Below are positions 1 through 9,684 of a stretch of 19,955 bases of DNA, piece after piece (within the stretch, counting starts at the first letter, position 1; each line of letters begins with the position of its first letter). The stretch covers positions 1 to 19,955 of the forward strand of contig JADKIE010000003.1 of the NCBI GenBank assembly GCA_016721385.1. Direction: 5' to 3'. Origin of the DNA: Chitinophagaceae bacterium (GTDB lineage: Bacteria; Bacteroidota; Bacteroidia; Chitinophagales; Chitinophagaceae). Under the pieces are notes generated by a model. That model was not told the DNA's origin, did no database searches, and saw nothing but the letters and a program-made list of their open reading frames with translations. The position numbers and the translations under genes were made by a program.

Positions 1-412
1 AATAAAAGTTACATGCTTTAGTAATAAAAAAGAATTGCAAGAATAAATAGCAGACAATTGATAATGAAACGTAAGAACAATAGCACGGTTTAGGTTTTAT
101 TATACCTGCCGGAATTTCTCTTACAGCTGTTGCGAGGATTTTTTGTATCATAATTTGCATCTAACCAACGGTTAAATGCCATTGCGGCAGAACGGGCAAA
201 TATCATGCAGAGAATTACTAACGCAAATGAAATGTGATAATTTGCGAAATGTGCTAACAAACGAGATCTTCCCAACCTATGGCTTTATTCAAACTTATTT
301 GTGATGTTTCAGAAATGTATTTTTTAACCCTAAAAAATCCAATTAATGCAAAAGGCAATGCAAAAATGGTGAGAAAATTTTTAAGAGTGAGAGGTAATTT
401 TTATTAAGGCAT
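1..412 (-). CDS. UbiA-family polyprenyltransferase, N-terminal part (cut by window edge)
   Basis: Integral membrane enzyme family that transfers a polyprenyl chain to an aromatic acid such as 4-hydroxybenzoate in quinone synthesis. Read on the minus strand from about 412, the N-terminus contains LSLLKFSHTIFALPFALIGF once a one-base shift near 370-385 is repaired. A hydrophobic segment follows, then FARSAAMAFNRWLDANYD, which holds the family's first Asp-rich motif NxxxDxxxD (N-R-W-L-D-A-N-Y-D). After that come NPR and, in another frame, REIPAGIIK, followed by a further hydrophobic helix running off the window. The start is inferred: an ATG at 410-412 enters the right frame if one base is removed. 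At least three frame breaks are visible, likely sequencing indels. Its real substrate (ubiquinone-like or menaquinone pathway) cannot be told from this part. It lies directly downstream of the methyltransferase on the same strand. Confidence 0.75.
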
Positions 413-415
413 TGG

Positions 416-423
416 CAAAGATA
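416..423 (-). promoter_or_regulatory. Candidate -7 box TATCTTTG before the ubiA-like gene
   Basis: On the minus strand TATCTTTG matches the Bacteroidota -7 consensus TAnnTTTG and ends three bases before the inferred ATG. No TTG at the -33 position is evident. A chance match in AT-rich DNA is possible. Confidence 0.25.
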
Positions 424-439
424 ATTAAATATGGAGGTT

Positions 440-972
440 AGTTTACATTCGGGTTCGTGCAATTTCCAAAGTACAACACCTGCTGCAGTTGCAATGTTTA
501 AAGAGTGTTTCATACCCAACCTGGTATTTCTATACAGCCGTCGCATTGCTCTATAGTGCTTTGCTCAACACCTGTAACTTCATTACCAAAAATACAGTAA
601 TTTTTCTTCTTTACTAAAAACATTACCAGTTGAAGACGATGGCTATTCAAAACTGTCTATTGCATAAACTTTAAAACCGTTTTTTTAATTCATTAATAGC
701 TTCTGTAGCATTGATAAAATGTTTCCAATCTACCGATTCCTCTGCACCTAATCCGTTTTTTAATTTCTTTATGTGGTGGTGTGCAGGTGTAGCCTGTTAG
801 GTAAATGCTTCTTCCAATAAAAAGCATCGGCAGTTCTAAAAACGCTGCCAACATTGTAAGCACTGCGTATGTTTTCTAACACAGCAATTACAGGGGTTTT
901 GGTAGATCGTTTAAATTCTTCAACCGTTTTTCGATTGAGTTCGTCCATTGATAGTTTGATAATTTCTGACAC
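440..972 (-). CDS. TrmH/SpoU-family RNA 2'-O-methyltransferase
   Basis: SAM-dependent SPOUT-fold enzyme that methylates a ribose 2'-OH in tRNA or rRNA. The N-terminal piece reads MDELNRKTVEEFKRSTKTPV then NIRSAYNVGSVFRTADAF, the family's motif 1 (NIRSxxNVGSxFRTADAF). After frame breaks near 770-800 and 600-650, the C-terminal piece reads RLGMKHSLNIATAAGVVLW, the knot motif that binds SAM (usually SLNVSxAxGI). The total of about 178 residues is normal for the compact members of the family. The start is uncertain: a GTG lies at 970-972 and an ATG at 946-948. The stop is hidden by an indel and lies near 438-445. The gene sits 83 bases downstream of pyrG on the same strand, with ubiA-like next. 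The exact RNA target cannot be assigned. Confidence 0.85.
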
Positions 973-1055
973 TATTAACTTTTTAAAAACTAATCTGTGA
1001 AAATTGATGTAACCTGTGAGTGCCTAAATCATTTCGCTTTGTAACAATGGATTTT

Positions 1056-2669
1056 TTATTGCATCTCTTTTTCTGCAAATGCTTTGCCGCTTTTACAAAA
1101 TGTACAAACAGCGGTTGCGGATTTTCTACTGTACTTTTTAATTCGGGATGATATTGCACACCAATAAAAAAGGATGATTGGGCAGTTCCACAATTTCTAC
1201 CAAACCGGTTGCAGGATTTTTCCGCTTGGAATCATTCCGGCTTTTTTTCAAAATCTGCTATATATTTATTATTAAACTCCCAGCGATGGCGATGGCGTTC
1301 GCTGATTTGTGTTGAGCCATAAATAGTGTATGCTAAAGTATCTTTCTTTATTTTCGCAAGGGTATGCACCCAAACGCATTGTGCCGCCTTTGCTGTAACT
1401 TCTTTTTGTTCATCCATTAAATCTATTACGGATGTGTTGTTTCGTTTACCATTTCGGTACTATGTGCATCTTTAAATTCTAATACATTTCTGGCAAATTC
1501 AATTACAGCCATTTGCATACCTAAGCAAATACCAAAAAAAGGTAACTTGTTTTCTCTTGCATACTTTACCGCAATAATTTTACCCTCAACACCACGGTTG
1601 CCAAAACTATAGGCGCAACAAGTAATCCATCTAATTTACTTAATTTTTCAGCAACATTTTCTTCGTTGATTGTTTCGCTGTGTACATCTACAACCTGCAC
1701 TTTACATTCGTTCATTGCACCTGCATGTACAAAACTTTCTAAAATGGATTTATATGCGTCCTGTAACTCAATATATTTTCCAATTAATCCAATAGTAACT
1801 TTACTTTTTGGGTATTTTAAATTTTTCTAAAAGCCTTTCCATTTGGTTAACTCAGGTGCAGCGTAGCCATTAATTTGTAATTTTTTTAAAACAATGGTGT
1901 CCAAGCCTTCCTGCAACATCATTAATGGTACTTCGTAAATACTGCTGGCATCCATTGCTTCAATAACAGCATCGGGCTTAACATTGCAAAACAAGGCTAC
2001 TTTCTTTTTTATTTCGTTACTTAATGGCTGCTCCGTACGACATACAATAACATCGGGATGTACACCCTCCTGACTAAGCATACGTACACTATGTTGCGTA
2101 GGCTGGTTTTTTAATTCTTTTGCGGCACTTAAATAGGGGATAAGGGAAGATGCACTACCATACAATCTTCCTCAGGCATTTCCCATTGCAGTTGACGAAC
2201 AGCCTCTACAAATGGTAAACTTTCAATATCGCCAACGGTACCACCTAATTCGGTTATAATGATATCAAACTTATTATCTTTCCCCAACAATAACATTCTG
2301 CGTTTAATCTCGTCTGTTATATGCGGAATCACTTGCACCGTTTGCCTAAATATGCGCCTTCTCTTTCTTTATTAATTACGGTTTGATAAATGCGGCCAGT
2401 GGTTACATTATTAGCCTGTGATGTTGGGATGTTTAAAAAACGTTCGTAGTGGCCAAGATCTAAATCTGTTTCGGCATATCATCGGTTACAAAGCACTCGC
2501 CATGTTCGTAAGGGTTAAGCGTACCCGGATCAACATTAATGTAAGGATCAAACTTTTGAATGGTTACTTTTAAACCACGGGCCTGCAGCAACTTTGCTAA
2601 CGATGCGGCAATAATGCCTTTACCTAATGAAGATGTAACACCGCCGGTTACGAAAATGTATTTTGACAT
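1056..2669 (-). CDS. pyrG: CTP synthase
   Basis: Converts UTP to CTP using ATP and glutamine in the cytoplasm, the last step of de novo pyrimidine synthesis. The N-terminal amidoligase domain starts MSKYIFVTGGVTSSLGKG with its P-loop, then DPYINVDPGTLNPYEHGECF. Further on come DIIITELGGTVGDIES and PTQHSVRMLSQEGVHPDVIVC. The C-terminal class I glutaminase domain shows the nucleophile loop PFFGICLGMQM (about 1505-1545) and the His/Glu pair in VQYHPE (about 1145-1165). The span gives about 538 codons, the usual length, ending EKEMQ. At least five frame breaks interrupt it (for example near 2455, 2340, 2150, 1825 and 1600), each followed at once by the next conserved block in another frame. All catalytic elements survive, so I read this as one functional gene with sequencing indels. 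The ATG at 2667-2669 is the family start. Confidence 0.95.
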
Positions 2670-2687
2670 TGTAAAATATGCTAATTA

Positions 2688-2727
2688 GCTATTTGAATCA
2701 TGTACTGTTGGTACAATAACAAATAGC
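2688..2727 (-). promoter_or_regulatory. Nested inverted repeat in the pyrG leader
   Basis: An outer stem GCTATTTG/CAAATAGC (8 of 8 pairs, 2688-2695 with 2720-2727) encloses an inner repeat TGTAC/GTACA (2701-2705 with 2711-2715). On the minus strand it lies 18 bases upstream of the pyrG ATG, so it would be in the mRNA leader. No T-tract follows, so it is not a standard terminator. It could be an RNA regulatory hairpin or a protein operator. No known riboswitch was recognised. Confidence 0.4.
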
Positions 2728-2784
2728 CGAGTTGAAAATTAAATTTTGACCGGAAAGTTTTGGAAAAAAATCTTAGAGGTCGGG

Positions 2785-2792
2785 CAAAGATA
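2785..2792 (-). promoter_or_regulatory. Candidate pyrG -7 box TATCTTTG
   Basis: On the minus strand TATCTTTG matches TAnnTTTG about 115 bases upstream of the pyrG start. It would give a leader of roughly 110 nt containing the nested hairpin. No clear -33 TTG is visible. Confidence 0.35.
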
Positions 2793-2894
2793 GGTGAATT
2801 TTTGTGAGGAGGAAATTTGGGGGGATGATTTGTGGGAAAATTGGTATTTTGCCATTTTGTAGCAATTGAAAATATATTATTATTTTAACTTAGA

Positions 2895-3995
2895 ATGAAT
2901 AAACATAAAAACAGGTCAGAGAAAGCCCTTTTTCAATTGTAGTTTTATTATTAAGTGTTATTTCAGCTCAAATAGATACCAACCCTATTGACTATAACAA
3001 TAAAACTGAAGTTGTTATTCATTATGAGATGGGTGTTTCTGCATTAGCTAGTAAGATTAGTTCGGTTAGAGTTATTGATGCTAGGTATGATACGAATGCT
3101 CTTGGATATTATTCGGCAGCAGGCTTTACTAATTATAATTATAAGAGTACTTGGCCAAAAATCTATTGTATCGATTCTTCTTTAGCTACCAATATCGGTA
3201 TTGCCAAGTGGGTGTCAAATTATTTACAGTTAAGGTATGCAACTTCCTCTAATGGCAGTTTATTAGTGGTTTTAAAAAAATTTTGGATTTCTCCTGATGC
3301 GGCTCCTATACTTTATGATAATAACAAATTGGGACAACCTTTGGAAGGATCGGATGCAGGCATTATTAGTAAATTGGAATTTTACTTGCAGAAAGAAAAT
3401 GCTTTTTATCCTCTATTTAGGCTTGATTCTATCTTTACATTTAAAGATAAATTACCGGACTCGGCTTCTAAATTTATTAAGGCTGCATTAAAAAACTCTT
3501 TAAAATTTCTATGACATTGATTTTGATGAAGTAATTGCTAAAAGAAGAAAACTTTCTTTAAATGATATTCTAATAAGTAATATTGGAAAGTTTGAACTCC
3601 CAATATTAAAAAGTGTAACTTTTAAAAGGTATTTTTAAAAATTTCGAAGAATTTAAAATAATTCCCCATCAATTATTGATTACGAATTGAGGAAAGGGAA
3701 ATTTGGAGATCTTTTGTATGCAAAGGATGGAAAAAATGCCCAGGGAAAGAATGCATGGGGATTTTGTGATGGGATAAACCTTTTTATCAATTCTGGAGAT
3801 AAGTATTCAAAACTTTTACGTCAACAAAACACCTTTTATTTCGCTGGGATAAAAAGTGTAAAAAAACAAATTAAACATGATTTGCTTTATACTTCACTTC
3901 TAAACCTTGCAACTAATACTGGAAGAAAAAAATCTTCATTTAAGGTTGTAAAAAAATATTACCAAATTGACATGGAAACCGGAGAGGTATATTAA
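2895..3995 (+). CDS. Secreted protein of unknown function
   Basis: About 366 codons from an ATG at 2895-2897. The N-terminus reads MNKHKNRSEK, then, after one frame break near 2930, a hydrophobic signal-peptide core SIVVLLLSVISAQ with a likely cleavage after ISA. The mature part runs through DTNPIDYNNKTEVVIHYEMG, VRVIDARYDTNALGYYSAAG and an alternating hydrophobic stretch YATSSNGSLLVVLKKFWIS. Further frame breaks near 3510, 3625 and 3655 join a C-terminal block SPSIIDYELRKGKFGDLLYA, then NAWGFCDGINLFINSG, ending METGEVY. The continuous sense across the breaks argues for one gene. I do not recognise a catalytic motif or a named domain; the overall look is of a conserved Bacteroidota periplasmic or envelope protein. 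It is monocistronic, and its stop overlaps the stop of convergent hldD in the four bases TTAA. Confidence 0.75.
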
Positions 3996-5005
3996 TAAAA
4001 CAAATTCTTACTCAAATAATTTCTTACATAATCCTCAACACCTTCTTCTAAACTAAAAAATGGTTTATTATAGCCTGCCGAAATTAATTTACCCATGTTG
4101 GCTTCGGTAAAATATTGATATTTATCTCTGATATCTGATGGCATATCAATGTACTCAATGTTGGGTTGCAAATCTAATCCGGCAAAAGTGGCTTTTGTTA
4201 AACCGTTAAAGGATCTTGCTTTACCTGTGCCTACGTTGTACAATCCCGCCGTAAGGCTGTTGCCAACTTTCACATACTTCGTAACCTCAACCATAATCCA
4301 AAAACAAACATTTACAACATCTTTTACATAAACAAAATCCCTTAATTGATCGCCATCTTCAAAACCACTTTTATGACTTTTAAATAACTTCACTTTTCCG
4401 TTTTGTTGAATTTGGTTGTACGAATGGAAAATTACACTAGCCATTCTTTTTTTGTGGTATTCATTTGGGCCATATACATTAAAGAATTTTAGGCCAGCCC
4501 AAAAAGGCGGACAATCCTCTTGATGCAACACCCATTTATCAAATTCGTTTTTGCTTATGCCATAAGGGTTTAATGGATGCAGTTGCTCAACAATATCATG
4601 GCTGTCATCGTAACCCAACTCACCTTCGCCATACGTTGCAGCCGAGGAAGCGTAAACCAATGCAATTGAATTTATGGTGCAATAATTCCAAATTTGTTGA
4701 GAGTATTCTACATTTAATTTTTGATGAACACTGTAATCAAACTCGGTGGTGTCTGTTCGGGCACCTAAGTGAAAAACAAAATCAACAGCTGGTTTTTCTT
4801 TTTGCAACCAGTCAAATAAATTATCTCTTTCTACCCGTACTAAATATTTTTTTATGAATAAGATTTAGTTCTTTTCTTCATCCATTTCAAAATCATCTAC
4901 CAATATTAAGTTGGTAAAACCTTGTTGGTTAAGATAACTAACTAAACAGCTTCCTATAAAGCCGTATGCACCGGTGATAATGATATTGATATTGTTATTT
5001 GGCAT
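3992..5005 (-). CDS. hldD: ADP-L-glycero-D-manno-heptose-6-epimerase
   Basis: Cytoplasmic short-chain-dehydrogenase-fold epimerase that makes ADP-L-glycero-D-manno-heptose for the LPS inner core. From the ATG at 5003-5005, NIIITGAYGFIGSCLVSYLN carries the NAD-binding GxxGxxG loop, and LILVDDF follows. The body shows FVFHLGARTDTTEFDYSVH, then SSAATYGEGELGYDD and the catalytic YGISK (Tyr and Lys of YxxxK). Further on come AGLKFFNVYGPNEYHKKRMA and LRDFVYVKDVV, the C-terminal YQYFTEANMGKL, and the end LSKNLFY. These are close to family-typical blocks. An in-frame TAA near 4865 lies between EEKN and KKYLVRVERDN; a pair of indels around an A-tract explains it, and the flanks continue without loss. 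Length is about 337 codons. It is the last gene of the minus-strand purL-to-hldD run. Confidence 0.93.
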
Positions 5006-5017
5006 TACTATACTTTA

Positions 5018-5870
5018 TTAGGTAATGAAATTGCAAGCCTATCATATTAAAACTTAGTTTTCATTAGTTGAAACTGTTTTGATATTACTTGTAAAATGGT
5101 TAAATTTTAATCCAAAATCTATCCTTTTTGTTACTGCATAATTAATTCCGGCTCCAAGTTGTAATAAAGATTGGGGTTTATTGCCATTAAATAAAGGTGA
5201 TATGTTAGAGTAATAGCCTCCACTACTATTATTTAAGCCTTTAGGAATAGTTGAACTTGAATAACTCAATCTTAGCATTGGGCAAACTTCGCCATTTACA
5301 CTAATCTTTGAATTCTTAAATTTATAACTCAACCCTATCGGAAAACTTAACGTTACAAATTTAAGAATCTCCTTTGTTTCTTTTCTACTATTAACGTAAT
5401 AGCCTCCAATAAAATAAATGCTTAAATCCCTTCCATAAACAGCCTTATTTTTTCCTCATCAAGCCATGCATAATTAGTAAAAGGGTATTAACTCTTTTAA
5501 GATTTAGAATAGTTGAATCTGTTGTATAATACTTGTCAGTGTGATTATACTCCATTGAAAAAATATTTACAGATGTGCCTATAAAAGCTGAAAGATTTTT
5601 AGACAAACTGTAATTGAATTTAATTCCCAATACTCCACCTAATTTTATTACTGCATCTTGTTGACTTTCATTTTTATAATTATATCTACAAAATTTGTTT
5701 GTTGGCGTATCAATTAATCTGTATTTCTGATATTCAAATGAATTATGTATACCTTTTAATCCCACAGCATTTAATTCTGCAAATACTTGCAAGCTAATCT
5801 TCTTTTGTGCTTTAGCATTAAATAAAGTGAAACTTATAATAATTACTAAAATCCTTTTCATGAACCTCAT
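5018..5870 (-). CDS. Small outer-membrane beta-barrel protein 2
   Basis: The start is ATG at 5868-5870, overlapping the upstream gene's TGA by one base (TGATG), or ATG at 5859-5861, which directly begins the signal peptide MKRILVIIISFTLFNAKAQ. The mature chain alternates short hydrophobic strands with polar turns, as in 8-10-stranded porin-fold proteins (LGIKFNYSLSKNLSAFIGTS; FPIGLSYKFKNSKISVNGE; GAGINYAVTKRIDFGLKFN). Frame breaks occur near 5450 and 5340. An apparent stop lies at 5054-5056, but one base out of frame the sequence continues LSFNMIGLQFHY, which matches the terminal strand of its neighbour (NSFGLQVSYNF). The true end is therefore probably nearer 5018, or 4995 if the frame holds into hldD. 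Function is unknown. It is a tandem paralogue of the upstream gene. Confidence 0.75.
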
Positions 5871-6731
5871 CAATTTTTAAAATTATATGATACTTGTAAC
5901 CCAAATGAATTCAATCTAAGTGAACTCAATCCATCTGCTTGTAAGGCATTACTAAGACCTATTTTATACGTTGCCCCTACTGTTACTTTTTTTGAAACCG
6001 AATAATCTATTCCTCCAGAATAATTAAAATAACTTTTAACTCTATTTTCAAATTGAGGAATAGGCCCCGAAAGTTCAGGATCTTCATAAAGATATTTGCC
6101 TATACTTTTTGTATTTAAAATAATTGAAATGTTTACTCCTTGCTCAAGCTTAAATTTTTTATACAGATATTGTAACCCTAGTGGTATGTCTAATGTTACA
6201 AAAGAGAATATATGCTGTGTTTCAAAAAAGAATAGCTTTCGTTAACTCCTAATTTATAGGTTGCTGAGCCAAAAATGGTGCCAGTATTGCTAAAAGATGT
6301 AGGTAAAATATGCCCACCTTCTAGTACAATTATACCATTACTGGTATCAACTACATTAAATCTTGAACTATTACTTATAGCAATATTTCTAACTACTTTT
6401 AAAGCAGATAGTCCAATTCCCGAAGTAACAAACAAATTGTTTTTAAGTTTAAAATTTACTTTAGTGCCGCCACTAAATGACATAGATAATTTTGATACAT
6501 CTTTTTTTGTGGTTTTTCATTAAAAAGTTGTCTAAATGATAGAAAATTAACTGTACCATTTATGTTTCTGACTTCCATATCTATTGGAACGTATTCCACG
6601 GGGTTACCTGTATTATTACTTGTAACACCTCCAATGTTCAAAAAAGCGCAGTAACTAATTTTATTATTTTTTTGCGAATAAACCAATAAACTTGAAAATA
6701 AAATAATAGTGGCAAGAATTAATTTTCTCAT
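5870..6731 (-). CDS. Small outer-membrane beta-barrel protein 1
   Basis: About 287 codons beginning MRKLILATIILFSSLLVYSQ, a clear signal peptide. The chain reads CAFLNIGGVTSNNTGNPVEY, then, after a frame break near 6470-6490, VNFKLKNNLFVTSGIGLSAL and IFGSATYKLGVNES. After another break near 6190 it continues LDIPLGLQYLYKKFKLEQGV and GGIDYSVSKKVTVGATYKIG, ending with the strand NSFGLQVSYNFKN. Alternating hydrophobic residues, GxxY turns and an aromatic-rich last strand are what is seen in outer-membrane barrels of Bacteroidota. The start lies 31 bases after the purL stop, and the stop overlaps the next gene's start, so co-transcription is likely. No substrate can be assigned. Confidence 0.8.
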
Positions 6732-6762
6732 AATTATACGTTTTGGATTAAATATATAAATT

Positions 6763-8981
6763 TTATTTCATCATATTCTCAATAGCCTCAGCATATTTCC
6801 CCTTCCATTCACTCATATTTCCCCAGTCTTCCATATTCATATTTATATTACCATTGGTAACAGTTCCTAAATAAGTGCACTCTAATGGTTCTACTTTTTC
6901 GAGCAATTGCACAAAATCGTTTCTGTTTTCTTTACGAACACTAACTACTACACGGCTTTGGGCTTCGCCAAACCAATAAGCATCTTTTCGAATACTTTCT
7001 TTAGCTGCATCATGAGAAACATTAATGCCCAGGTTTTTATTAAAACAACTCTCCATTAGTGTTACAAATAAACCGCCTTCACTTACATCATGTGCACTTT
7101 CTATCAACTTATGATCAATCATTTTTTTAATTGATTTTTGAATGTGCAATTCTTCATCTATATCAAAATAAGGTGCAGGTGAAAATTCTATTCCGCAAAT
7201 TTTGTGTAAGTACTCGCTGCTGTTAATATCATTGTGTTGTGTGCCTATTAAATATATTTCATCGCCCTCTTGTTTAAAATCCATCGTCATTTTATCGTTG
7301 GCATTGTTTAATAAGCCAACCATTCCAATCGTAGGAGTTGGGTACACTGCACCATCTGGCCCCTGGTTGTAAAAGCTAACATTGCCACCGGTTACCGGCG
7401 TATCAAATTTGCGGCAAGCTTCGCCCATGCCTTTAATGGCATGTACAAATTGGTAATATACCTGTGGGTCGAACGGGTTGCCAAAGTTTAAACAATTGGT
7501 AACACCTAAAGGCTCACCGCCACTACACACAATATTACGTGCCGCTTCGGCCACCGCAATCATTGCACCTTTGTAAGGATCTGCAAATACATAACGACTG
7601 TTACAATCTGTAGTTAATGCTAAGGCTTTGTTAGTTGGTTTTGCCAAAACAATTGCAGCATCGCTTGGGGCATTTGTACTTGCATTGCCGGTACCTACCA
7701 TGCTATCGTATTGTGTATATATCCAACGTTTACTGGCAATATTGGGTATGGTAATAATTTGTTCTGCTATTGCTTTTAAATTGGTTGGCTCAGCAATTGT
7801 ATTTATATCAAATGCCTTTATTTTTTCAAAGTAAGAAGGCACTTCGTAAGGCCTGTCGTTTTGCGGTGCACCGCCGCCTAAAACTAACTCATAAGCTGGT
7901 AAACTGGCTTCTAAATTTCCATGCATATAAAAATTTAAAATTCCATCGTTGGTTACTTCACCAATTTGGCTGCAGGTAAATCCCATTTATCAAAAACGGC
8001 TTGTATTAAATGTTCTTTTCCTTTTTCGGCAACCAGTAACATTCTTTCCTGGCTTTCACTCAAAAGCAATTCCCAGGCTTTCATATCTTTTTGGCGGGTG
8101 GGTACTTTATCTAAATCAATACGCATACCCATTTCGCCTTTGGCACTCATTTCGGATGTTGAACAAATTATTCCTGCCGCACCCATATCCTGCATACCAA
8201 CAACTGCACCTGTTGTCATCACTTCAAGGCAAGCTTCTAATAATTTTTTTTCCTGAAAGGGATCGCCTACCTGCACAGCAGGTAACTCTTGTACACTTTC
8301 TTCTGTAATATCTGCACTGGCAAAACTAGCGCCGCCAATTCCATCTTTACCGGTTGCACTTCCTACAAAAAAAACCGGATTACCTGCAACGGTACCACTC
8401 GTTGCCGAAATTGTTTCTCCATTTTTTAAAATGCCCACACTCATGGCATTAACCAAAGGATTGGTGTGATAACAATCTTCAAAATAAATTTCGCCACCAA
8501 CTGTTGGTACACCAAAACAATTACCGTAATGCCCAATGCCGTGTACAACTCCAGCTAACAAATGCTGCGTTTTAGCTTCTTTTAAATTTCCAAAACGAAG
8601 GCTGTTTAAAGAGGCAATTGGCCTTGCACCCATTGTAAAAATATCTCTGTTAATACCACCTACGCCGGTTGCTGCCCCCTGAAACGGCTCCAAAGCACTT
8701 GGGTGATTATGGCTTTCTATTTTAAAAACTACACCGTAGCCATCTCCTATATCCATTAAACCTGCATTTTCTTCACCAGCTTTTACCAGCATTTTCTTAC
8801 CATCTCTTGGTAATGTTTTAAGCCATTTAATTGAGTTTTTGTAGCTGCAATGCTCACTCCACATGCCGCTAAAAGCACATAACTCATTAAAATTGGGTGT
8901 ACGCCCCAGCTTTTGTTTTATCAATTCAAATTCTTCGGCAGTAATACGTAGTTGCTCGGCGGTTTTAGCTGTTATTTCCAT
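6763..8981 (-). CDS. purL: Phosphoribosylformylglycinamidine synthase, PurL subunit
   Basis: ATP-dependent synthesis of FGAM from FGAR, step 4 of purine synthesis; the small PurL form needs separate PurQ glutaminase and PurS partners. From ATG at 8979-8981 the N-half shows SGMWSEHCSYKNS (His at about residue 44), then IESHNHPSALEPFQGAATGV (residues 89 on), YFEDCYHTNPLVNAMSVGIL and GMQDMGAAGIICSTSEMSAK. The C-half shows ALTTDCNSRYVFADPYKGAM, GEPLGVTNCLNFGNP, DTPVTGGNVSFYN and AHDVSEGGLFVTLMES, ending AIENMMK. Total is about 740 codons, the usual length of the unfused form. A single frame break lies at about 7953-7986, where WDLPAAK in one frame meets IGEVTNDGILNFY in another. Joining them leaves no gap, so this is an indel, not a true two-subunit split. 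It heads the purL, barrel, barrel, hldD run. Confidence 0.96.
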
Positions 8982-9002
8982 AAATTATTTTGTAAGATGT
9001 TG

Positions 9003-9010
9003 CAAATTTA
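9003..9010 (-). promoter_or_regulatory. Candidate purL -7 box TAAATTTG
   Basis: On the minus strand TAAATTTG matches TAnnTTTG and ends 21 bases before the purL ATG, giving a plausible short leader of about 18 nt. The -33 position is weak (TTC rather than TTG). Confidence 0.4.
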
Positions 9011-9122
9011 CTGAAACTAATTGAGGGGATTGAATGTGGAAATAAGTTGTGGGAAAAAGAGTTATTATAGCTGGTACAATTATTTATGTTATTTAAGCAA
9101 TTAAATAATTATAAATTGCCTT

Positions 9123-9611
9123 ATGCAAACGAATTTTACAACAGAAAGGCTACAATTAGAACCTTTGACACATAAACATGCTGCATTTATTTTTGAATTG
9201 GTAAATACATCCGGATGGATTAAATATATTGGAGACAGAAACGTTTATACCACCGAAAATGCAATAGAGTATATTGAAAAAATAAACAATAATGAAGCTA
9301 TAAGATATTGGGTAGTAAATTGTATTTATGAAAATTTAGCTATTGGACTGGTTACTTTAATTAAGAGAGACTATTTAGAACATCATGATATTGGGTTTGC
9401 ATTTTTACCGCAATATACCAGTAAAGGGTATGCTTACGAGGCTGCAAATAAATTGTTGCAATATCTTTTAAAAGATGCAGGCCATAAGCATATTGATGCA
9501 TGTACACTTCCGGAAAACATTTCGTCTATAAATTTGCTTGAAAAGCTTGGCTTAAAATTTAAAGAGCAGATAACTCACCATGGAGATTTATTGAGTATTT
9601 ATTCTATCTGA
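9123..9611 (+). CDS. GNAT N-acetyltransferase, RimJ/RimL-like
   Basis: Intact 162-residue protein from an ATG at 9123. It begins NFTTERLQLEPLTHKHAAFI, the typical opening TERLxLxPL of the Acetyltransf_3 group, which acetylates N-terminal amines or small molecules with acetyl-CoA. The central strand is IGLVTLIKRDYLEHHDIGFA. The acetyl-CoA pyrophosphate loop is PQYTSKGYAYEAANKLL (Q/RxxGxA-like), and the last block is ENISSINLLEKLGLKF, the usual NxxSxxLxEKxGF element. Length and motif order are normal. The gene is divergent from purL, 141 bases away, and is followed 73 bases later by the membrane protein on the same strand. The substrate cannot be assigned from sequence. It is one of the few genes here with no frame break. 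Confidence 0.88.
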   Translation: MQTNFTTERLQLEPLTHKHAAFIFELVNTSGWIKYIGDRNVYTTENAIEYIEKINNNEAIRYWVVNCIYENLAIGLVTLIKRDYLEHHDIGFAFLPQYTSKGYAYEAANKLLQYLLKDAGHKHIDACTLPENISSINLLEKLGLKFKEQITHHGDLLSIYSI

Positions 9612-9684
9612 CAGCAATGTTTAAACTCATTAGCAGCAATAAACTAAGTAATAAAAGAGTTTCTTATCTTTCCGTAATATAATT

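Noticed and set aside
343..546. Fusion of the RNA methyltransferase with the UbiA-like protein
   Set aside because: The continuous frame runs from the methyltransferase end into the start of the prenyltransferase only because an indel hides the stop; each part has its full family-typical boundary.
1056..2669. pyrG or other broken genes as pseudogenes, or programmed frameshifting
   Set aside because: Breaks occur in many unrelated genes, often at homopolymers, with no slippery-site-plus-structure pattern and no missing motifs.
7953..7986. purL as a genuine two-subunit split gene
   Set aside because: The two reading frames overlap by 34 bases and join without loss of conserved sequence; a single indel explains it, as in many other genes here.
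7949..8308. Plus-strand open frames inside purL (7949-8308, 7966-8256, 7628-7834)
   Set aside because: They are antisense to well-conserved PurL sequence and show no domain or start context.
9078..9110. AATTATTTA/TAAATAATT inverted repeat between purL and the first GNAT
   Set aside because: Pure A/T arms in very AT-rich DNA; chance is a sufficient explanation and no regulator motif is recognisable.
9622..9665. Possible hairpin AAACTC/GAGTTT between the first GNAT and the membrane protein
   Set aside because: Only six pairs with a loop of about 30 bases and no T-tract; not credible as a terminator.
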